In this document: positions 27,421 to 36,776 of the stretch, one piece after another
How the letters are laid out: every line of letters starts with the position of its first letter
How positions within the stretch are numbered: the first letter of the stretch is position 1
Assembly (NCBI RefSeq): GCF_907165215.1
Contig: NZ_CAJRAY010000032.1
Span: 1-64,000, forward strand
Direction: 5' to 3'
Source of the DNA: Thermobacillus xylanilyticus
Lineage (GTDB): Bacteria > Bacillota > Bacilli > Paenibacillales > Paenibacillaceae
Length of the DNA: 64,000 nt
Notes under the pieces: model-generated
What the model was told of the DNA's origin: nothing
Databases searched by the model: none
Seen by the model: only the letters and a program-made list of their open reading frames with translations
Program-made: the position numbers and the translations under genes

Positions 27421-28593
27421 ATGCTCTATTTCGACCACAGCGCCTCTTCGCCGCCGCGCGAGGAAGTGATCCGCACGGTATCCGAAGTGATGGCGAAAAT
27501 CTACGCCAATCCCTCGTCGCTTCATCAGGGCGGCGCGGAGGCGCGCAGGCTGCTGGAACGCGCGCGCGAGCAGGCCGGGAGGCTGTTCGGCACGAGCGCG
27601 TCGGAATGGCGTTTCACTTCCGGCGGCACGGAAAGCAACAATCTGGCCGTCTTCGGCGCCGCGCGGCGTTACCGGAATCGCGGCCGGCATCTGATCGTCT
27701 CAAGCGTCGAGCATCCGTCCGTCGCCGAACCGTTCCGCGCCCTGGAGCGCGAGGGTTTCCGGGTGACGGTGCTGCCGGTGAACGCGACGGGCCACGTCGA
27801 CCCCGCGGACGTCGAGGCGGCGCTGACCGACGAGACGATCCTCGTCAGTGTCATGCACGTGAACAACGAGGTCGGCGCGGTGCAGCCGATTGAAGCGATC
27901 GGGCGGCTGCTCAAAAACCGGCCGCGCACGCTGCTGCATGTCGACGGCGTGCAGAGCGTCGGCAAGCTGCCCGTCTTGTTGCGCGAATGGGGCGTCGATC
28001 TGTTCGCGGTCTCGGCGCACAAGTTCGGCGGGCCGCGCGGAGCCGGGTGGCTGTATGTTCGGGAAGGCGTCGAGCTCGAGCCGCTCATCTTCGGCGGCGG
28101 CCAGGAAGACGGCCTCCGGTCCGGAACCGAGAATGTGCCGGCCATCGTCGGCGCCGCCAAGGCGCTGCGCATGGCGATCGAATCGCAGCCGGAGCGGGCG
28201 GAGCGGCTGAGCCGGCTGCGCCGGCGGCTCGTCCGGGGCGTCGTCTCCATGCCCGGCGTCGTGCTCAGCGGACCGGAGGAGGACGATCCGCTCCGGCCGA
28301 TGGCGCCGCATATCGTTCACTTCTGCTGCCCCGGACTCAAGCCGGAAGTGATCGTCCATTCGCTTGAAGAGCTGGGCGTTCTCGTCTCGACGAAGTCGGC
28401 CTGCTCATCGAAAGACGACAAACCGAGCGCCGTGCTCACGGCCATGGGACGCGACGCCGCCTGCGCGGCAAGCGGCATCCGCATCAGCATGGGAGATGAG
28501 CACGACGAGGCGAGCATCGACGCGCTGCTCGAGCGGCTGGAGACCGTGCTGCGCAAGTTGATGCCGCTGCGAAGAAAGGAAGACCTTCATTGA
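27421..28593 (+). CDS. cysteine desulfurase (NifZ/IscS type) paired with ThiI
   Basis: PLP enzyme that moves sulfur from cysteine to an active-site cysteine (390 residues). It begins MLYFDHSASSPPREEV. The PLP lysine is K201 in VSAHKFGGPRGAG, and the persulfide cysteine is C328 in TKSACSSKDDKPS. It overlaps thiI by four bases. In B. subtilis NifZ feeds ThiI for 4-thiouridine in tRNA, and the same role is inferred here from the operon. The start ATG at 27421 follows AAGGAAGGG. Confidence 0.93.
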   Translation: MLYFDHSASSPPREEVIRTVSEVMAKIYANPSSLHQGGAEARRLLERAREQAGRLFGTSASEWRFTSGGTESNNLAVFGAARRYRNRGRHLIVSSVEHPSVAEPFRALEREGFRVTVLPVNATGHVDPADVEAALTDETILVSVMHVNNEVGAVQPIEAIGRLLKNRPRTLLHVDGVQSVGKLPVLLREWGVDLFAVSAHKFGGPRGAGWLYVREGVELEPLIFGGGQEDGLRSGTENVPAIVGAAKALRMAIESQPERAERLSRLRRRLVRGVVSMPGVVLSGPEEDDPLRPMAPHIVHFCCPGLKPEVIVHSLEELGVLVSTKSACSSKDDKPSAVLTAMGRDAACAASGIRISMGDEHDEASIDALLERLETVLRKLMPLRRKEDLH

Positions 28594-29810
28594 CATTCGA
28601 CCATATTTTGATTCGGCTCGGGGAAATTACGGTAAAAGGACGCAACCGCAACCGCTTCGAGACGGAGATGCTCAAGCAGGTGCAGCATGCGCTTCGCGGA
28701 TTCCCCGGGCTGACGTTCATCCGGACATACGGCCGGCTGTACATCGCCCTCGGGAACGAGCCGTACGAACCGGTGGCCGACCGGCTGAAAGACGTTTTCG
28801 GCATCTCGTCGTTCAGCCCGGTGAAGCGGGTGGAGCCCGAATTGCAGGCGATCCGGGAAGGCGCGCTCGCCGTCATGCGGTCGTTTCCGCAGCGCAAGGC
28901 GACGTTCAAAGTCAAGGTGAGCCGCCGCTGGAAGGGGTTCCCGCACGACACGATGGCCATGAACCATCTTGTCGGCGCGCACATCCTCCGCAACATGCCG
29001 AACATTACGGTGGACGTCCGGCAGCCGGACATCGAGCTGCACGTCGAGATTCAGGAACAGCACGCCTATATCTACTGCGAAGTGGTGCCGGGGGCCGGCG
29101 GATTTCCCTACGGGTCGAACGGCAAGGCGGTCGCGCTGCTGTCCGGCGGCATCGACAGCCCGGTCGCCATCTGGATGGCGATGCGCAAAGGGCTGGAGGT
29201 CGAAGCGATCCATTTCCACAGCTATCCGTTCACGAGCAAGGAAGCGCAGGACAAAGTCGTCACCCTCGCGAAAAGGCTGTCCTATTACGCCGGCAAACCG
29301 TTCAAGCTGCATCTCGTGCCGTTCACGGACATCCAGACCAGCCTGGCGCAGTCGAAGCAGGATCATCTCATCATTACGCTGATGCGCCGGTCGATGCTCC
29401 GCATCGCGCAGCGGATTGCCGAGAAGAGCGGCGCGCTCGCGATTGTCACCGGCGACAGCCTTGGCCAGGTCGCCAGCCAGACGCTCGGCAGCATGAACGT
29501 CATCGGTCGCACGACGGATTTGCCGCTGCTTCGTCCGCTTGTCGCGATGGACAAGCTTGAAATCATCGCGATGGCGAAGCGGATCGGCACGTACGAGACA
29601 TCGATCCTGCCGTACGAAGACTGCTGCACGCTGTTCGTGCCGAAATCGCCGAGCACGAATCCGAATCTGCGCGTCGTCGAGCGCATCGAAAACGGCGTGC
29701 CGAACCTGGCCGGGATGATCGCGCAGGCGGTGGAAGGTACGGAGACGATCGAGCTTCGCCCCGACGATCCGGCGCCTTCCGACCGGGCGGGCGAGGACGA
29801 TTGGTTTTGA
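28590..29810 (+). CDS. thiI: tRNA 4-thiouridine synthase ThiI
   Basis: Adenylates U8 of tRNA and transfers sulfur to it. The 406-residue protein has an N-terminal ferredoxin-like plus THUMP region (about 1-165), the PP-loop SGGIDSP (185-191) and a C-terminal ATPase domain. It lacks the rhodanese extension of the E. coli form, as is normal in Bacillus, so it depends on the upstream desulfurase. The start is TTG at 28590, overlapping the upstream stop, with AAGGAAG nearby. The last 25 residues are acidic and probably disordered. Confidence 0.95.
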   Translation: MTFDHILIRLGEITVKGRNRNRFETEMLKQVQHALRGFPGLTFIRTYGRLYIALGNEPYEPVADRLKDVFGISSFSPVKRVEPELQAIREGALAVMRSFPQRKATFKVKVSRRWKGFPHDTMAMNHLVGAHILRNMPNITVDVRQPDIELHVEIQEQHAYIYCEVVPGAGGFPYGSNGKAVALLSGGIDSPVAIWMAMRKGLEVEAIHFHSYPFTSKEAQDKVVTLAKRLSYYAGKPFKLHLVPFTDIQTSLAQSKQDHLIITLMRRSMLRIAQRIAEKSGALAIVTGDSLGQVASQTLGSMNVIGRTTDLPLLRPLVAMDKLEIIAMAKRIGTYETSILPYEDCCTLFVPKSPSTNPNLRVVERIENGVPNLAGMIAQAVEGTETIELRPDDPAPSDRAGEDDWF

Positions 29811-29828
29811 TCCGCGTCAGAGAACAAG

Positions 29829-29866
29829 AAAAAGCAGGGACCGCTTAATGCGGCTCCCTGCTTTTC
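29829..29866. terminator. two-way terminator between thiI and the TerC-family gene
   Basis: AAAAGCAGGGA (29830-29840) pairs with TCCCTGCTTTT (29855-29865), with A-rich and T-rich flanks on both strands. The stop codon of the minus-strand gene lies in the loop side. Confidence 0.88.
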
Positions 29867-30549
29867 TCTTGCCATGCGGTCCTTCTGGCTCTGGCGGCGT
29901 TCACGGCGTAGCCGGCGAGCAGAACGCCGACGATGACGACCGCGTAGAAAATCCAGGCGACCCAGGTGCGGTCCCCGATCAGTTCCTCGATGTGCCTCTC
30001 GTGCGTGATCATCTTCGCGGCCGTGTAGGCGAGCACGCCTCCGCCGAGATAGATGATCCAGGGAAAACGGCCCAACAGGCGGATGAACAAGGTGCTTCCC
30101 CATATGATGATCGGGATGCTGATCAGCAGCCCGAGCACGACGAGCAGCAGATGGCCGTGCGACGCCCCGGCGATGGCGATCACATTGTCGAGCCCCATCG
30201 CGGCGTCGGCGGCGATAATCGTCCAGACCGACTGCCACAGCGTATTGCCGGCCTTGACGTCATGACCGCCTTCTTCCTGCACGAGCAGCTTGTAGGCGAT
30301 CCAGACGAGCAGCAGTCCGCCGGCGAGCTGCAGCCACGGCACTTTGAGCAAATAAACGACCAGTGCGGTGGCGGCGATCCGGATGGCGACCGCGCCCGCC
30401 ATGCCCCACAGGATGGCCGCTTTCTGCTGATGTTTGGGCAGATTGCGCGCCGCCATGCCGATGACGATCGCGTTGTCTCCGGCAAGCACCAGATCGATGA
30501 AGACGATGGTGATAAGAGCGGACCAGAATTCCAGCGTCAAAGGATTCAT
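29845..30549 (-). CDS. TerC family integral membrane protein (YjbE-like)
   Basis: A 234-residue protein of the TerC/YjbE/YkoY family with seven predicted membrane helices. It has the paired acidic motifs IDLVLAGDNAIVIGMA and DAAMGLDNVIAIAGA that are typical of the family. Members are linked to manganese export or metallation of exoenzymes. The start ATG at 30549 follows AAAGGAGGGG; longer upstream readings lack support. It is divergent from a second TerC gene. No manganese (yybP-ykoY) riboswitch could be recognised in the leader. Confidence 0.92.
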   Translation of the reverse strand: MNPLTLEFWSALITIVFIDLVLAGDNAIVIGMAARNLPKHQQKAAILWGMAGAVAIRIAATALVVYLLKVPWLQLAGGLLLVWIAYKLLVQEEGGHDVKAGNTLWQSVWTIIAADAAMGLDNVIAIAGASHGHLLLVVLGLLISIPIIIWGSTLFIRLLGRFPWIIYLGGGVLAYTAAKMITHERHIEELIGDRTWVAWIFYAVVIVGVLLAGYAVNAARARRTAWQEKSREPH

Positions 30550-30624
30550 AAGTTGGCTGTCCCCTCCTTTCCCGTCAGTAGCACCGCACACAGGCAAAAA
30601 TGCCCGCAACAGATTTATATACGT

Positions 30625-30636
30625 TGTCCATGGACA
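30625..30636. repeat. 12-bp palindrome between the divergent TerC genes
   Basis: TGTCCATGGACA is a perfect dyad, located 76 bases from one start codon and 75 from the other. It is a candidate operator for both genes. The binding protein is unknown. Confidence 0.4.
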
Positions 30637-30710
30637 TGCGGATTCAAATTTTTTTCGGGCATAACCTGTCCCAACCGCACATACAGTGGTTGGCAAGGGG
30701 GCGGAGGCCG

Positions 30711-31370
30711 TTGGATAGTCTGCTGATTTTCGCACAAATTATGCTGGTCAATCTGCTGCTCAGCGGCGACAATGCCGTTGTCATCGCGATGGCCTGCCGA
30801 CACCTGCCGCCCGGAATCCGGGAGCGCGCGATGGTCTGGGGCACCGCCGCCGCGGTCGCCCTGCGCTGCGCACTGACACTGTCGGCTGCCGCACTGCTTC
30901 AGATCCCGTATCTGCGGGCGGCCGGCGCGCTTATGCTGTATGGCATCGCGGTCAAACTGCTGCTCGATGGCGGCGGAGACGGCACGCCGCACAACGTGCG
31001 GAACAGCGCCACGATCGCGGGCGCGGTCCGCACGATCCTCGCCGCCGATTTCATCATGAGCCTCGACAACGTGCTTGCGATCGCCGCGATCGCCGACGGG
31101 GAAATCGTGCTCATGCTGATCGGCATCGCGCTCAGCATCCCGATCGTCATATGGGGAAGCCGGTTCGTCGGCGCGCTGCTTGCCCGCATCCCCCAGCTCG
31201 TCTACATCGGCGCCGCGCTGCTCGGCTATGAGGCCGGCCGGATGCTCGTGCACGATCCCGGCCTGGACGAACTGCTGTTCCACGGCAGCCGGACGGCCGC
31301 CGAAGCGCTGCCCGTATTGTCCGTCCCGCTGGTGATCGTGCTGTATCTTCTGATGCGCCGGGCGTCATGA
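30711..31370 (+). CDS. TerC family integral membrane protein, second copy
   Basis: A 219-residue protein of the same family as the gene at 29845-30549, with about seven membrane helices and the acidic motifs LLLSGDNAVVIAMA and ADFIMSLDNVLAIAAIA. The start TTG at 30711 is set by AAGGGGGCGGAGG at 30696-30708. An in-frame upstream reading to 30600 would add 37 residues rich in charged and aromatic residues without a binding site. The two copies share the motifs but have diverged, so this is an old duplication or separate subfamilies. Metal transport is inferred from the family. Confidence 0.88.
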   Translation: MDSLLIFAQIMLVNLLLSGDNAVVIAMACRHLPPGIRERAMVWGTAAAVALRCALTLSAAALLQIPYLRAAGALMLYGIAVKLLLDGGGDGTPHNVRNSATIAGAVRTILAADFIMSLDNVLAIAAIADGEIVLMLIGIALSIPIVIWGSRFVGALLARIPQLVYIGAALLGYEAGRMLVHDPGLDELLFHGSRTAAEALPVLSVPLVIVLYLLMRRAS

Positions 31371-31386
31371 CCCGGACTTTTTTTTT
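31358..31386 (+). terminator. terminator after the second TerC gene
   Basis: CCGGG (31358-31362) and CCCGG (31371-31375), followed by a run of nine Ts. The stop codon of the gene is within the hairpin loop. Confidence 0.85.
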
Positions 31387-31444
31387 GCCTTCAGTTCCAT
31401 TACACTAGAGAGGATGACCAGGGTTGCTCCGGGGGGTGGGTCGT

Positions 31445-31930
31445 ATGTCCAACAAACAATATACCATCGGTCTTGCCATTGTGGCTGTCGGCGTCGTGAT
31501 TTTATTGGGAAAGCTCGGCGTATTCGCATTCATCGGAAACATTTTCTGGCCGCTTCTCGTCCTCGTGCCGGGCGTGCTGCTCCACATGCTCTATTTCGGG
31601 CGCATGCTGGGAAATGCCGCAGTGCTCATACCGGCCGGAGTGCTCACCGTGTACGGCTTGCTGTTCTTCGTCTGCAATCTGTTCGGCTGGAAACTGCTTG
31701 CGGGGCTGTGGCCGTTCTTCCTGGCCGGGCCGGCGGTCGGACTGTACGAATACAGCATGTTCGGACCGAACCGGGACCGGACGATCCGGCTGATCGCGAT
31801 CGGGCTGCTCGCCCTGTCCGCGCTTCTGCTGCTGATCGGCCTGTTCCGTTCGGCATTCATCTACCTGCTGGCCGCCGCGCTCATTCTGGGCGGCGCCTGG
31901 ATCGCATACGGGCGGCGCATCCGCTGGTGA
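31445..31930 (+). CDS. small membrane protein with LiaF/LiaI-like transmembrane region
   Basis: A 161-residue protein with about six hydrophobic segments and very short loops, starting MSNKQYTIGLAIVAVGVVILLGKLG. The repeated pattern of GxxxLLGxLG and FWPLLVLVPG segments is like the membrane region of LiaF-type envelope-stress proteins, but the C-terminal LiaF domain is absent. The start ATG at 31445 follows GGGGGGTGGG closely. It precedes typA by 41 bases. The function is unknown. Confidence 0.75.
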   Translation: MSNKQYTIGLAIVAVGVVILLGKLGVFAFIGNIFWPLLVLVPGVLLHMLYFGRMLGNAAVLIPAGVLTVYGLLFFVCNLFGWKLLAGLWPFFLAGPAVGLYEYSMFGPNRDRTIRLIAIGLLALSALLLLIGLFRSAFIYLLAAALILGGAWIAYGRRIRW

Positions 31931-31971
31931 CGCGGCAGGCGGGAATCTGACAGACGGAAAGGATTACGATT

Positions 31972-33813
31972 GTGCATCCGAGAGAACATATCCGCAACAT
32001 TGCGATCATCGCCCACGTCGACCACGGCAAAACAACGCTCGTGGACCGGCTGCTGCAGCAGTCCGGCTTGTTCCGCGAGGGCGAAACCCTGCAGGAGAGG
32101 ATGCTCGATTCCAACGATCTCGAGCGGGAGCGGGGCATCACGATTCTGGCGAAAAATACGGCCGTTACATACGGGGATTACCGCATCAACATCGTCGATA
32201 CGCCGGGGCACGCCGACTTCGGCGGCGAAGTGGAGCGCATTCTCCGCATGGTGGACGGCGCGCTGCTCGTCGTCGACGCGTTCGAAGGCTGCATGCCGCA
32301 GACGAAATTCGTCCTTCGCAAGGCGCTCGAGCACCGGTTGGTTCCGATCGTCGTGGTCAACAAGATCGACCGCCCGAACGCGCGGCCGGCGGAGGTGGTC
32401 GACGAAGTGCTGGAGCTGTTCATCGAGCTCGGTGCGGATGACAGCCAGCTGGATTTTCCGATTGTCTACGCGTCGGGGCTCGAAGGCTTCGCAAGCCTCG
32501 ACCCCGATGTGCGCGGCAACGACATGAAGCCGCTGTTCGACGCGATCGTCCGCCATATTCCCGCGCCGCCCGGCGATCCGGAAGAGCCGGCGCAATTGCT
32601 CGTCTCGCTGCTTGATTACAACGACTACCTCGGCCGGATCGCGATCGGCCGGATCCACCGCGGCAGTCTGAAACCCGGACAGGCCGTCACGGTGCTCGCG
32701 AGGGACGGCGGCAGCCGGCAGGCGCGAATCGAGAAGCTGTTCGGCTTCAAAGGCCTGAGCCGGATCGAGATCGGCGAAGCGGGCGCCGGGGACATCGTCG
32801 CAATCGCCGGGATCCGCGACATCAACATCGGCGAGACGATTGCGGACCCGGCGCGGCCCGAGCCGCTGCCGGCGCCGAAGATCGAGGAGCCGACGCTCAA
32901 GATGACGTTCCTCGTGAACAACAGCCCGTTCGCCGGACGGGAAGGCAAATACGTCACGTCGCGGCGTCTGCGTGAACGATTGATGAAAGAGCTGGAGACC
33001 GACGTCGCGCTGCGCGTGGAAGAGACGGACAGCCCCGACGCGTTCATCGTGTCCGGGCGCGGCGAGCTGCATCTCGGCATTCTCATCGAGCACATGCGCC
33101 GGGAAGGCTACGAGCTGCAGGTGTCGAAGCCGGAAGTGATCGTGCGGGAAAAGAACGGCGTCCGTCTCGAGCCGTACGAGCGGCTTGTGATCGACGTGCC
33201 GGACGAGAGCGTCGGCGCCGTCATGGAAAGCCTGGGGCCGCGCAAAGCCGAGCTCGTCGCCATGACGCAGGGTGAAGGCGGCCACACGCGGCTCGAATAT
33301 ATCGTTCCGTCGCGCGGCCTGATCGGCTGGCGGACGACGTTTCTGACGCTGACGCGCGGATACGGCATCATGAACCACGCTTTCGAACGGTACGGCCCGC
33401 TTACCCCGGGCGAAGGATTCGGACGCAGGCAGGGCGTGCTGATCGCGAGCGAATCCGGAACGGCGACATTTTACGGCATGCTGTCGGTCGAAGACCGCGG
33501 CGTGCTGTTCATCGAACCCGGAACGGAAGTGTACGAGGGGATGATTGTCGGCGAGCATAACCGCGAGACCGACATCGTCGTCAATGTCTGCAAGACGAAG
33601 CAGCTCACGAACATCCGCTCCTCGACGAAGGAAGAGACCGTCAAGCTGAAGACGCCGCGGCTGCTGTCCCTCGAGGCGGCGCTCGAATATTTGAACGACG
33701 ACGAATATTGCGAAGTGACGCCGAAATCGATCCGTCTGCGGAAAAAAATTTTGAACAAGAGCGAGCGCGAGCGGGCGGAGAAGCATCGCAAATCGGCCCA
33801 GGCCGGCGTATGA
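31972..33813 (+). CDS. typA: ribosome-associated GTPase TypA/BipA
   Basis: Translational GTPase involved in ribosome assembly and stress adaptation. The 613-residue protein has G1 AHVDHGKT (14-21), G3 [27 protein letters not shown]-like domains II, III and V, and the BipA-specific C-terminal domain. The start is GTG at 31972, eight bases after GGAAAGGA. The downstream ylaH gene matches the B. subtilis typA(ylaG)-ylaH order. Confidence 0.97.
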   Translation: MHPREHIRNIAIIAHVDHGKTTLVDRLLQQSGLFREGETLQERMLDSNDLERERGITILAKNTAVTYGDYRINIVDTPGHADFGGEVERILRMVDGALLVVDAFEGCMPQTKFVLRKALEHRLVPIVVVNKIDRPNARPAEVVDEVLELFIELGADDSQLDFPIVYASGLEGFASLDPDVRGNDMKPLFDAIVRHIPAPPGDPEEPAQLLVSLLDYNDYLGRIAIGRIHRGSLKPGQAVTVLARDGGSRQARIEKLFGFKGLSRIEIGEAGAGDIVAIAGIRDINIGETIADPARPEPLPAPKIEEPTLKMTFLVNNSPFAGREGKYVTSRRLRERLMKELETDVALRVEETDSPDAFIVSGRGELHLGILIEHMRREGYELQVSKPEVIVREKNGVRLEPYERLVIDVPDESVGAVMESLGPRKAELVAMTQGEGGHTRLEYIVPSRGLIGWRTTFLTLTRGYGIMNHAFERYGPLTPGEGFGRRQGVLIASESGTATFYGMLSVEDRGVLFIEPGTEVYEGMIVGEHNRETDIVVNVCKTKQLTNIRSSTKEETVKLKTPRLLSLEAALEYLNDDEYCEVTPKSIRLRKKILNKSERERAEKHRKSAQAGV

Positions 33814-33843
33814 GCCGGCAGTCGGAGCGAAGGAGGGGAGAAC

Positions 33844-34167
33844 ATGCAGGAATGGCTGGCGGAACATATGCTGGTCTCTTACTTGCTCATCGTCGGGTTC
33901 ACCATTTTTATTTTCAACAATGTATTCCGACCGGTGCGGAGGCTCCCGATTCTGAAGGAGATTCTCGTCTATGTGACGATCGCGATCGGCAGCCTGGTGC
34001 TGCTCGTCCTTCAGGTCGACAAGCTGCCGATCATCCAGTGCATGGCCGTGGCGGTCGTGCTGATGCTGATCTTGAGGCTGCGGCAGCTCTATGACCGGTG
34101 GCGGAAAGACCGCGGAAATGCGGACCGTAACGACAAGGGGCGGGATGCGGCGGATGAAGTTCGATGA
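33844..34167 (+). CDS. ylaH: YlaH-like membrane protein
   Basis: A 107-residue protein with three hydrophobic segments (about 8-28, 40-60 and 63-80), a basic cytoplasmic tail and the YlaH-type core FNNVFRPVRRLPILKEILVYVTIAIGS. The ATG follows GAAGGAGGGG. It is located right after typA, as in B. subtilis. It overlaps the next gene by about 23 bases. The function is unknown. Confidence 0.88.
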   Translation: MQEWLAEHMLVSYLLIVGFTIFIFNNVFRPVRRLPILKEILVYVTIAIGSLVLLVLQVDKLPIIQCMAVAVVLMLILRLRQLYDRWRKDRGNADRNDKGRDAADEVR

Positions 34168-34432
34168 TGCGTTGTTCAACTGGCTGCAGATGGAGATTGT
34201 GGCTGCCGGCCGGCCGGACGACCGGGCGGCATTGGACACGAGGGATTTTTTCCTGCAGATTCTGACGGAAGATCACGGCGTGGCCGAAGTCGGCATCGCG
34301 GAGACAGACGATGATTTCGTCACCGTCGCCTACGTCCGCGAAGGCCGTCCCGGCCGATGGCGGGCGCCTCGGCAGGCGGCCGAGCAGCTGCTCATCGACA
34401 TCAACGCCAATCCCAAATTCAACGAACAATAG
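34145..34432 (+). CDS. conserved small protein of unknown function
   Basis: Not recognised. A soluble acidic protein of 95 residues, beginning MRRMKFDDALFNWLQMEIV and ending NANPKFNEQ, with alternating helical and strand-like segments and no membrane segment. AAGGGG at 34135-34140 favours the ATG at 34145; the ATG at 34154 is an alternative. It overlaps the end of ylaH and lies eight bases before the LCP gene, so it is part of that operon. The codon pattern resembles its neighbours. Confidence 0.75.
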   Translation: MRRMKFDDALFNWLQMEIVAAGRPDDRAALDTRDFFLQILTEDHGVAEVGIAETDDDFVTVAYVREGRPGRWRAPRQAAEQLLIDINANPKFNEQ

Positions 34433-34440
34433 GTGAGCGC

Positions 34441-35517
34441 ATGAGCACGCAGAATCCGCTGCCTCCCCGCAGAGAAACCCGCCGGGCGAAGAAGCGGGAA
34501 GGCCGCAAATCACGGAAAAGATGGCTGCTCTGGGTGCTGCTTCCGCTGCTCGTGATTGCGGGGGCGGCCGCCTGGTATATCGGGGATCTGCTCGGCACCG
34601 CGAAGGAAGCGATCCGGAACATCAGCACGGATGAAGAAGAGAATGTCGAAACCACGGTCGTGCCGCCGGAACAGTCCGTGCGGGAACAGCCGATCGCGAT
34701 GCTGGTGATGGGCCTCGACACGCGGGAGAAGATCGGCGGCATGAACACGGACGTTCTGATGGCGGCCGCGTTCGATCCGGAGAAGAAGCGGGCGGTGGTC
34801 GTCACGATTCCGCGCGATTCCCGGATTGACGTCGAAGGTTACTCGACCCGGAAGGCGAACGCCTATTACGCCAATTTCTATACGGCCGCCCGCAATAAAG
34901 GGCGGGATGCGAAGGAAGCCGATCTGCAAGCCCGCCGCGAAGTGAAGGAGCTGTTCGGCAAATTTTTCGGCATCCCGATCGACTATACGGCGAAGATCAA
35001 TTTCAAGGGCTTCTCCGACATCGTGGACGCGCTCGGCGGCATCGAAGTGTACGTCGATCAGGACATGCGGTACAAGGATGTGGCCGGCGGCACCGACATC
35101 AACCTGAAAAAGGGATTCCAGAAGCTGAACGGCGACCAGGCGCTCGATTTCGTCCGATACCGGCAATCGAACGCCGGCACGCGCCAATCGAGCGATCTGG
35201 AGCGCAACAAGCGGCAGAGCGAAGTGGTCGGTGCGCTGGCGGACCGTCTCCTGTCGCTCGGCAGCCTCACGAAGCTGGATGATGTGATCGATGCGGTCGG
35301 CAACAATTTGTCGATCGACATGCCGGCGTCGGAGATTGAACGGATGATCGGAGTCTATTACAACATCCGCCGGTCCGACATTACGTTCATCCACCTGGAC
35401 GGCAAATGGCGCAGCCCTTATGTCCATCTGGATGAGGCGAAGCTGGAGGAAGCGAAGGCCGCGCTGCTCGAAATCATGGCGCCGCGCCTTGCGCATCGGG
35501 AGGCGGCCGGCCGGTAG
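34441..35517 (+). CDS. LytR-CpsA-Psr (LCP) family protein
   Basis: LCP proteins attach teichoic acids or other glycopolymers to peptidoglycan. The 358-residue protein has a basic cytoplasmic tail (1-27), one membrane segment (about 28-49) and an LCP domain (about 95-275). It shows the phosphate-binding arginine motif VTIPRDSRIDVEGY and DFVRYRQSNAGTRQSSDLERNKRQ. The C-terminal 80 residues lack any further recognisable domain. The ATG at 34441 follows AATAGGTGAG. The polymer handled here is unknown. Confidence 0.94.
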   Translation: MSTQNPLPPRRETRRAKKREGRKSRKRWLLWVLLPLLVIAGAAAWYIGDLLGTAKEAIRNISTDEEENVETTVVPPEQSVREQPIAMLVMGLDTREKIGGMNTDVLMAAAFDPEKKRAVVVTIPRDSRIDVEGYSTRKANAYYANFYTAARNKGRDAKEADLQARREVKELFGKFFGIPIDYTAKINFKGFSDIVDALGGIEVYVDQDMRYKDVAGGTDINLKKGFQKLNGDQALDFVRYRQSNAGTRQSSDLERNKRQSEVVGALADRLLSLGSLTKLDDVIDAVGNNLSIDMPASEIERMIGVYYNIRRSDITFIHLDGKWRSPYVHLDEAKLEEAKAALLEIMAPRLAHREAAGR

Positions 35518-35534
35518 TAGGCCGCCCCCCGCTG

Positions 35535-35543
35535 TGGTATAAT
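35535..35543 (+). promoter_or_regulatory. extended -10 promoter for the flavin-binding-fold gene
   Basis: TGGTATAAT, a perfect -10 with the TG extension. No clear -35 is present, as is usual for extended -10 promoters. It is 60 bases before the start. Confidence 0.7.
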
Positions 35544-35602
35544 GAAGGCAAGATTGCACGTTTTGTGAATTCCCCATCCACGCAGCCAAGGAGGTCATGC
35601 TG

Positions 35603-36055
35603 GTGGCTGAAACGTTGACAGCGCTGACTGACGCGCAGTTTGCCGCCATGCAGGGCGAAACGTTCGTACTGCTGCATACCATCGACGCGGAGACCGGTTC
35701 CCCGACGACGAACGCGATTTCGTGGATTTTCGCGCCGAACCCGTCCGTGCTCCGGTTCGCCGTCGACGGGCGTTCCCGCCTTGTCGCCAATCTGAAGAAC
35801 AATCCGTCCGTTGCCGTGACGCTGTTTGCCGGCGGGACGGTGCAAGCCGTCTACGGGACGGCATCGATCGTGACGGACGCGCTGGAAGGCGTGCCGTTCC
35901 GGCTCGTCTGTTTCGACATCGCGATTTCCGCGGTGCGCGACGCGATGTTCTACGGCGCGCGGCTCACGGCGCTGCCCGAGTACGAGAAAACGTACGACAA
36001 GCGCGCCGCCGACAAACTCGACGGACAAGTATTCGAAGCCATGAAGAAAGCCTAG
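35603..36055 (+). CDS. pyridoxamine 5'-phosphate oxidase family protein
   Basis: A 150-residue split-barrel flavin-binding-fold protein of the PNPOx-like family. Beta-barrel segments such as TFVLLHTIDAETGSPTTNAISWIFAPNPSVLRFAVDGRSRL are visible. The start is GTG at 35603 because AAGGAGG (35588-35594) is eight bases away; the ATG at 35597 is only two bases from it. The gene is a single unit between an extended -10 promoter and a terminator. The substrate and cofactor (FMN or F420) are not determined by sequence. The length is short for true PdxH. Confidence 0.85.
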   Translation: MAETLTALTDAQFAAMQGETFVLLHTIDAETGSPTTNAISWIFAPNPSVLRFAVDGRSRLVANLKNNPSVAVTLFAGGTVQAVYGTASIVTDALEGVPFRLVCFDIAISAVRDAMFYGARLTALPEYEKTYDKRAADKLDGQVFEAMKKA

Positions 36056-36090
36056 CGACCCTGGTGGGGCCGTTAGGCTTCCTTGTTTCT
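36048..36090. terminator. two-way terminator after the flavin-binding-fold gene
   Basis: AAGCCTA (36048-36054) pairs with TAGGCTT (36074-36080), with inner CG and CCC/GGG pairs, then CCTTGTTTCTT. It also lies at the 3' end of the minus-strand sporulation lipoprotein gene. Confidence 0.75.
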
Positions 36091-36099
36091 TGCGGGCTG

Positions 36100-36651
36100 T
36101 TACAGCCGCCCGTCCGTCTTCGGCGCTTCCGTCTCCGGCGGATCTTTCAGCTCGACATCGCGCGGCAGCTGCGGCATGATCCGGCCGATGATGTCGGTCA
36201 GTTCTTCGACAAATCCGGCGACCGGATGGCCGGCCTGGATGTCGGCGCGAATCTCGCGGATCCGTTCATTCAGATCCATGTCGGCCGTGACGAAGGCGTC
36301 GATGCCGTACGGATCTTTGCGGAACGCTTCGGCGACGGAATATTTGATCGTCCCGACCCGCGAACGGTCGAGTTTCTCGTCCACATCGATGCCGACGACG
36401 GCCGTATTGCCGAATACGACGCATCGCGCGTCTTGTACGCCGGGGATGTTTTTCGCCAGCGTTTCGAGATGGCGCGCGACGGCCGCCGGATCATCGATTT
36501 CGAGTTTCTGCATCTCCTGCGCATTCCGCGTTTGCACTCCGTCGGCGCCGGGAGGAGGTGAAGTTTGCTCGTTCCCCGTCTGTCTGCCGCAGCCGGCGGC
36601 AGCCATGATGCACAGACTGACGACCAGACACCAGGCGAACCGTTTCGTCAT
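36100..36651 (-). CDS. YhcN/YlaJ family sporulation lipoprotein
   Basis: A 183-residue lipoprotein with signal peptide and lipobox AAAGC (C21). The mature part has the YhcN/YlaJ fold: HLETLAKNIPGVQDARCVVFGNTAVVGIDVDEKLD, then ADMDLNERIREIRADIQAGHPVAGFVEELTDIIGRIMP. Members sit in the spore inner membrane or intermembrane space and some affect germination. The start ATG at 36651 follows AAAGGATGCGG; an ATG six codons upstream lacks a site. In B. subtilis ylaJ is close to ylaK, and here the PIN-PhoH gene (ylaK-like) is divergent and adjacent. Confidence 0.92.
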   Translation of the reverse strand: MTKRFAWCLVVSLCIMAAAGCGRQTGNEQTSPPPGADGVQTRNAQEMQKLEIDDPAAVARHLETLAKNIPGVQDARCVVFGNTAVVGIDVDEKLDRSRVGTIKYSVAEAFRKDPYGIDAFVTADMDLNERIREIRADIQAGHPVAGFVEELTDIIGRIMPQLPRDVELKDPPETEAPKTDGRL

Positions 36652-36776
36652 CGCTCCGCATCCTTTCATCGCTTTTCGTTCGATATCTGTCCTTCGCGAT
36701 CTGTCCTTAGCGTTGCCCCGATGTTCCGCTGATATGTATTTTCACGCTGCCATACCGACGCCGGGAGGTATCCGCG

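Noticed and set aside
30550-30710. Possible yybP-ykoY manganese riboswitch ahead of the TerC genes
   Set aside because: The conserved core of the riboswitch could not be found by eye on either strand.
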